This document shows positions 7,062-9,976 of a stretch of DNA of 9,976 nucleotides, one piece after another. The translations under genes were made by a program, and so were the position numbers. Below the pieces are notes generated by a model. That model was given only the letters and a program-made list of their open reading frames with translations. It ran no database searches and was not told the DNA's origin. Source of the DNA: Vulcanimicrobiia bacterium (GTDB lineage Bacteria; Vulcanimicrobiota; Vulcanimicrobiia; Vulcanimicrobiales; Vulcanimicrobiaceae); assembly GCA_025451135.1 (NCBI GenBank), contig JANWKW010000136.1, positions 1-9,976 of the forward strand. Direction: 5' to 3'. Within the stretch, counting starts at the first letter, position 1. Each line of letters begins with the position of its first letter.

Positions 7062-7204
7062 ACGTTTGCGACGGTATCCTGACTCGCGGATCGTAGCTGT
7101 TCGCCCGAGCCTTCCCACCTCGAAGAGGTAGTGGCTTCGGGCAGCTCCCCGCCTACAGTGGCGCGACCGTGCCGGCATCAGACCGGCTTCCCGCGCGCAA
7201 ACGT
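7062..7204 (-). ncRNA. Cobalamin riboswitch (aptamer) upstream of btuBCD
   Basis: Read on the minus strand, this 143-base region has the conserved cobalamin aptamer core in order. A closing helix ACGTTTGCG (7204-7196) pairs perfectly with CGCAAACGT (7070-7062). GGGAAGCCGGT leads into a GCCGG/CCGGC hairpin. The B12 box GCCACTG lies at 7162-7156. A CGGG/CCCG stem with loop GAGCTG looks like P5/L5. A hairpin ACCTC-TTC-GAGGT is followed by GGGAAGG. A 3' conserved segment GCGAGTCAGGATACC precedes the closing helix. The aptamer ends 37 bases before the btuB ATG. With cobalamin bound it is expected to repress btuBCD. No terminator lies in the short gap and a hairpin abuts the Shine-Dalgarno, so control of translation start is more likely than attenuation. 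An upstream 5' extension is not obvious. Confidence 0.95.
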
Positions 7205-7272
7205 ACGATAGATTGTCCGGCTACCTTTTGGACCGCAGGCGCCGCCTCCTGGCCGTCCGAACCACGAAACCC
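7205..7272. promoter_or_regulatory. Divergent promoter region between the btuBCD riboswitch and btuF
   Basis: The 68 bp between the 5' end of the riboswitch (minus) and the chosen btuF start (plus). Transcription of the riboswitch leader must begin here or just inside btuF. The stretch 7199-7235 is the most A+T-rich part of the surroundings and includes TACGAT (plus, 7204-7209), a loose -10-like match, but I find no convincing -35 at proper spacing for either direction. The call rests on geometry. Confidence 0.4.
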
Positions 7273-8172
7273 GTGTCGTTCCGCACTTTTGCCGCCTTTG
7301 TCGTTCTCGCGCTCTGCCTGCTCGCCGCTTGGCATCCCGAGCGTAGCGACGCACAGGATGTGCTAGTGCCGACGAAGCCCATGGATGGGCGTGCGTCGGC
7401 CGAAGCGAAGTCGAGGGACCAGATCCGGGTCGTCGCCCTCGTCCCGTCATTGGTCGAGGACCTGTGCGCCATCGGCGCGGCCGGCCAACTGGTCGGCGTC
7501 TCGTCGGCCACGCGCGACGTGCCGTGCGCGAAGGGCGTACCGGTCGTCGGCGATTTCGCCAGCGTCGACGTGGAGAAGATCGTCGCCTTGCACGCCGACG
7601 TGGTCGTCGCGATCCCGGCGCAGGCGCACCTGGTCGAACCGCTCCGCCACGCCGGCATCGACGTCGAACTGCTCGACGACGATTCGTACGCGAATATCTT
7701 CGACGATATCGCGGCGCTCGGGCGCCTGACCGGCCGCGCAACGCAGGCCGCCGCGCTGAACCGCTCGCTCAAAGCGCAGACCGCCCGCCTGATCGCCGGC
7801 CGCCATTTCAAGCGGACGCCGAGCGTCTTCGTGGCGCTCGGAACCGGGCCGATCTACACCTGCGGGCCGACGTCCTACATCGCGCGGCTGATCGCGCTGG
7901 CCGGCGGGACGAATGCCGTCACGACGTTGCCCGGCGCGTACGGCGAATACAGCGCCGAAGCGCTGCTGCGCCTGCAGCCCGACGCGATCGTCACCGACCC
8001 CTCGGTCGGCCTGAGCGCGGTGCTCGACCGCGAACCCTGGCGTTCCCTGCGCGCGGTGCAGTCGAAGCACATCCTCACCCTCCACGACGCGGCGCTGCTC
8101 GAGCGCCCGGGCCCCCGTTATAACGAAGGACTCCGTTGGCTCATCGAACGTTTAGCACCGCTGGCGAAGTAG
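7273..8172 (+). CDS. btuF: Periplasmic cobalamin-binding protein BtuF
   Basis: A 299-residue substrate-binding protein of the BtuF/TroA-like type (periplasmic-binding family PF01497). It should capture corrinoid in the periplasm and deliver it to BtuCD. With the GTG at 7273 the protein begins with a short basic segment and a hydrophobic core (FVVLALCLLAAW), a signal peptide probably cut near SDA-Q. The mature part opens with RVVALVPSLVEDLCAIGA (52-69). It then has VPVVGDFASVDVEKIVALHADVVVA, the first-lobe signature, and later PDAIVTD and the closing WRSLRAVQ segment, all in family order. No lipobox is seen. The reading frame stays open upstream to a TTG at 7213, but those extra residues are Arg-rich and precede the signal core. 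No clear Shine-Dalgarno supports either start. The gene is divergent from the riboswitch-led btuBCD operon, and its last 37 bp overlap hflX. Confidence 0.9.
   Translation: MSFRTFAAFVVLALCLLAAWHPERSDAQDVLVPTKPMDGRASAEAKSRDQIRVVALVPSLVEDLCAIGAAGQLVGVSSATRDVPCAKGVPVVGDFASVDVEKIVALHADVVVAIPAQAHLVEPLRHAGIDVELLDDDSYANIFDDIAALGRLTGRATQAAALNRSLKAQTARLIAGRHFKRTPSVFVALGTGPIYTCGPTSYIARLIALAGGTNAVTTLPGAYGEYSAEALLRLQPDAIVTDPSVGLSAVLDREPWRSLRAVQSKHILTLHDAALLERPGPRYNEGLRWLIERLAPLAK
8125..8130 (+). promoter_or_regulatory. Shine-Dalgarno that decides the hflX start
   Basis: GAAGGA, 5 bases ahead of the TTG at 8136, lying inside the btuF coding region. It is among the best ribosome-binding sites in the window and justifies a TTG start for hflX. 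The next plausible in-frame start codon would remove the conserved N-terminal strand LIPAILVAVDLDH. Confidence 0.65.
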
Positions 8173-9236
8173 CGCCGACCGGCCTGATCCCCGCGATCCT
8201 GGTCGCGGTCGATCTGGACCACCCCGCGCACCCGATCGAACCGGAACTCGCCGAGTTCGAAGCGCTCGCCGAAGCCGCCGGCGCGCGCGTGATCGAACGC
8301 GTCGTGCAGAAGCGGAGCGCCGTCGATCCCGCCTTGCTGGTCGGCAGCGGCAAGGCGGCCGAGATCGCCGACCTCGTGAAGGAGCGCGACGCGAAGCTGG
8401 TCCTGGTGCTCAACGACCTGCGGCCCCGCCAGCGCAAGAACCTCGAGAAGATCATCCCGGTCGCGATCGTCGATCGCACGATGCTGATCCTCGACGTCTT
8501 CGCCCAGCACGCCCGCAGCCGCGAGGGCAAACTGCAAGTCGAGCTCGCGCAGTTGAAGTACCGTCAGTCGAACCTGATCGGCATCGGCGCCGATCTCTCG
8601 CGCCTGGGCGGCGGTATCGGCACGCGCGGGCCCGGCGAGACCAAGCTGGAGGTCGACCGCCGGCGGATCACCGGTCGCGTACTGCTGCTCTCGCGTCAGC
8701 TCGAAGACGTCGCCAAGCAGCGCGCCACCCGCCGCTCGGCGCCGCATCGCGAGCCGCTCTTCGCGCTGGTCGGCTACACCAACGTCGGCAAGTCGTCGCT
8801 GCTCAATGCGCTGACGCGCAGCGACGCGCTGGTCGCCGATCAGCCGATCGCGACGCTCGATCCGCCCGTCCGCCGCGTCGTCCTCGGGCACGGCGCGTAC
8901 GCGCGCCTGGCCGACACGGTCGGCTTCATCACCGATCTGCCCAAGGACCTCGTCAACGCGTTCAAGGCGACCCTCGAAGAACTGCGCGAGGCCGACGTGC
9001 TGGTGCACGTCCTGGACGCGAGCAATTCGGACTGGCCGCGCCAGCGCGCGGCCGTCGACGCCATCCTGCACGAGCTCGAGCTGGAGGCCGCGCCGCGCCT
9101 GATCGTCTTCAACAAGTGCGACGCGGCCGCAGGCGAGCTGCCGAACGAACCGGGCGCCTTCTACGTGAGCGCGCGCACCGGCGCCGGGCTGCCGGAGCTG
9201 CGCGAGGCCCTCGCGAAGCACGCGCCGCAGCGATGA
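8136..9236 (+). CDS. hflX: Ribosome-associated GTPase HflX
   Basis: A 366-residue TRAFAC-class GTPase. Family members bind the 50S subunit and can split or rescue stalled ribosomes, notably under heat stress. The N-terminal HflX domain is recognisable from LLVGSGKAAEIADLV and VAIVDRT-MLILDVFAQHARSREGKLQVELAQL. The glycine-rich linker GADLSRLGGGIGTRGPGETKLEVDRRRI follows and is diagnostic for HflX. The GTPase motifs are G1 GYTNVGKSS at 213-221, a G2 threonine in ATLDP at 239-243, G3 DTVGFI at 260-265, G4 NKCD at 326-329, and G5 SARTG at 345-349. The length is on the short side, with only a small C-terminal tail. The start is TTG at 8136, supported by a strong Shine-Dalgarno and overlapping btuF by 37 bp. 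The stop shares ATGA with the start of the following lipoprotein gene. Confidence 0.95.
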   Translation: MAHRTFSTAGEVAPTGLIPAILVAVDLDHPAHPIEPELAEFEALAEAAGARVIERVVQKRSAVDPALLVGSGKAAEIADLVKERDAKLVLVLNDLRPRQRKNLEKIIPVAIVDRTMLILDVFAQHARSREGKLQVELAQLKYRQSNLIGIGADLSRLGGGIGTRGPGETKLEVDRRRITGRVLLLSRQLEDVAKQRATRRSAPHREPLFALVGYTNVGKSSLLNALTRSDALVADQPIATLDPPVRRVVLGHGAYARLADTVGFITDLPKDLVNAFKATLEELREADVLVHVLDASNSDWPRQRAAVDAILHELELEAAPRLIVFNKCDAAAGELPNEPGAFYVSARTGAGLPELREALAKHAPQR

Positions 9237-9934
9237 ATCGCAGATCCGTCGCGCTGGCGCTCGGCGCCGCGCTCGCCGTCACCGCCTGCGCGACCCGCAA
9301 CAGCGACGACGCGTTGGTCGCATCCGCGCGCGCGATCTCGCCGTCGGTCGTCCTGCTCACGATGAAGGTGCCGCCGGACCACAAGACCGACGCGTACGAC
9401 GACGCGTTCGGCACCGGCACGGTGATCGCGAGCGGGTCGTGGGGCAGCGACATCTTGACGGTCCAGCATGCGGTCGATCACGCCTGGGACATGCACGCAA
9501 CCCTCGGCGACAAGCGCAAGGTGCCGGCCAAGGTGGTCGCCGAGGACGCGACGCTCGACGTTGCGCTCGTGCGCACGGCCGAGCCGGACCTGCCGGTCGT
9601 CAAGCTCGGCAGCTCCGCGCATCTGGGGAACGATCTCGGCAGACTGCTCGGATTGGTCGGGTATCCTATCCCGGACGAGTTCCAAGACGAAGGCCTGACG
9701 CAAGCCAAGTCGATCAACGCCGGGCATCTGTCGTCGGTGCGCAATCAGCAGTTCGAGGTCTCGCTTTCGATCGTGCCGGGCGAGAGCGGGGCGGCCATCT
9801 TCATCGCGGATACCGGAGAGATCGTCGGGATCGCGGAGTCGCGGTTCGACGACGAGCGGAGCATCGGGTTTGCGCTGCCGATCGATGACGTCAAGGCCTT
9901 TCTCCACAAACACGACGTCGAACACGGGTTCTGA
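9233..9934 (+). CDS. Trypsin-like serine protease lipoprotein (HtrA-like fold, no PDZ)
   Basis: A 233-residue predicted lipoprotein. Residues 1-19 are a basic, alanine-rich signal ending in a lipobox, AVTAC, with Cys19 as the lipidated residue. Ala follows at the +2 position, compatible with outer-membrane sorting by the E. coli rule. The mature part has a chymotrypsin/HtrA-like protease fold: FGTGTVIAS before the histidine, TVQHAVDHA with His79, DATLDVALVRT with Asp109, and VPGESGAAIF with Ser185. GESGAA replaces the common GNSGGP, but the G-x-S-G core is kept, so the catalytic triad looks complete. GEIVGIAES and GFALPIDDVKAFL complete the second barrel as in HtrA proteins. The sequence ends there, with no PDZ domain. 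The start ATG overlaps the hflX stop (ATGA), implying translational coupling. The substrate is unknown; periplasmic quality control is a reasonable guess. Confidence 0.8.
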   Translation: MNRRSVALALGAALAVTACATRNSDDALVASARAISPSVVLLTMKVPPDHKTDAYDDAFGTGTVIASGSWGSDILTVQHAVDHAWDMHATLGDKRKVPAKVVAEDATLDVALVRTAEPDLPVVKLGSSAHLGNDLGRLLGLVGYPIPDEFQDEGLTQAKSINAGHLSSVRNQQFEVSLSIVPGESGAAIFIADTGEIVGIAESRFDDERSIGFALPIDDVKAFLHKHDVEHGF

Positions 9935-9976
9935 GCATCCGTTTCCGCGCGGAGCGCGAGGGGCGGGGACATTGCC
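9935..9976. other. Terminal intergenic stretch with no assignable feature
   Basis: The last 42 bases follow the protease stop. They contain a short CGCGC-GGA-GCGCG inverted repeat (9946-9958) with no T-tract after it, so it is not a convincing terminator. Nothing else is seen. Confidence 0.4.

Noticed and set aside
5837..7096. Plus-strand 419-residue open frame opposite btuB
   Set aside because: It runs antisense through btuB and into the riboswitch region, and lacks any domain or ribosome-binding site.
7213..7272. Longer btuF start at TTG 7213
   Set aside because: It would add an Arg-rich stretch ahead of a good signal peptide, with a rare start codon and no Shine-Dalgarno, almost touching the riboswitch. 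The GTG at 7273 is preferred, though not proven.
8118..9221. Minus-strand 367-residue open frame opposite hflX
   Set aside because: A shadow of hflX with Arg/Ala/Asp/Glu-rich composition and no motif.
9944..9958. Inverted repeat CGCGC-GGA-GCGCG as a terminator after the protease gene
   Set aside because: The stem is only 5 bp, no T-tract follows, and such repeats are common in GC-rich sequence.

Overview
This is a gene-dense, GC-rich window (about two thirds G+C by eye) from a diderm bacterium. A TonB-dependent outer-membrane receptor, a TonB-linked B12 uptake system, a predicted lipoprotein and several secreted proteins all imply an outer membrane. No 16S or other phylogenetic marker is present. 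Candidatus Eremiobacterota (WPS-2) or another GC-rich diderm lineage would fit the gene style, but that is only an impression.

Layout. (1) 1-1570, minus strand: a phosphohexomutase (PMM/PGM type) followed 7 bp later by the start of a dynamin-like GTPase cut by the window edge. (2) 1637-3392, plus strand: a membrane CHASE3-SpoIIE (PP2C) phosphatase, overlapped by 8 bp by a small exported protein with an SH3-like ending. (3) 3355-7204, minus strand: a cobalamin riboswitch, then a vitamin B12 uptake operon btuB-btuC-btuD whose genes overlap by 1 and 4 bp. Its last gene overlaps the end of the SH3-like gene tail to tail by 38 bp. (4) 7273-9934, plus strand: the divergent B12-binding protein btuF, then the ribosome-associated GTPase hflX (TTG start inside btuF), then a lipoprotein with a trypsin-like protease fold coupled to hflX by an ATGA overlap. 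The last 42 bases hold nothing I can assign.

How the genes work together. BtuB takes corrinoid across the outer membrane, BtuF captures it in the periplasm, and BtuC with BtuD imports it. The riboswitch reads intracellular cobalamin and should shut off btuBCD, probably at translation, because a small hairpin abuts the btuB Shine-Dalgarno. BtuF is encoded divergently and has no riboswitch of its own that I can see. The other pairs (mutase/dynamin, phosphatase/SH3-like protein, HflX/protease) are linked only by close spacing or overlap, so shared function there is inference.

I found no mobile element, CRISPR array, tRNA, rRNA or clear intrinsic terminator. The most notable points are the riboswitch with its expression platform, an ABC ATPase lacking the Q-loop glutamine, the phosphatase/secreted-protein pair and the HflX/protease pair.
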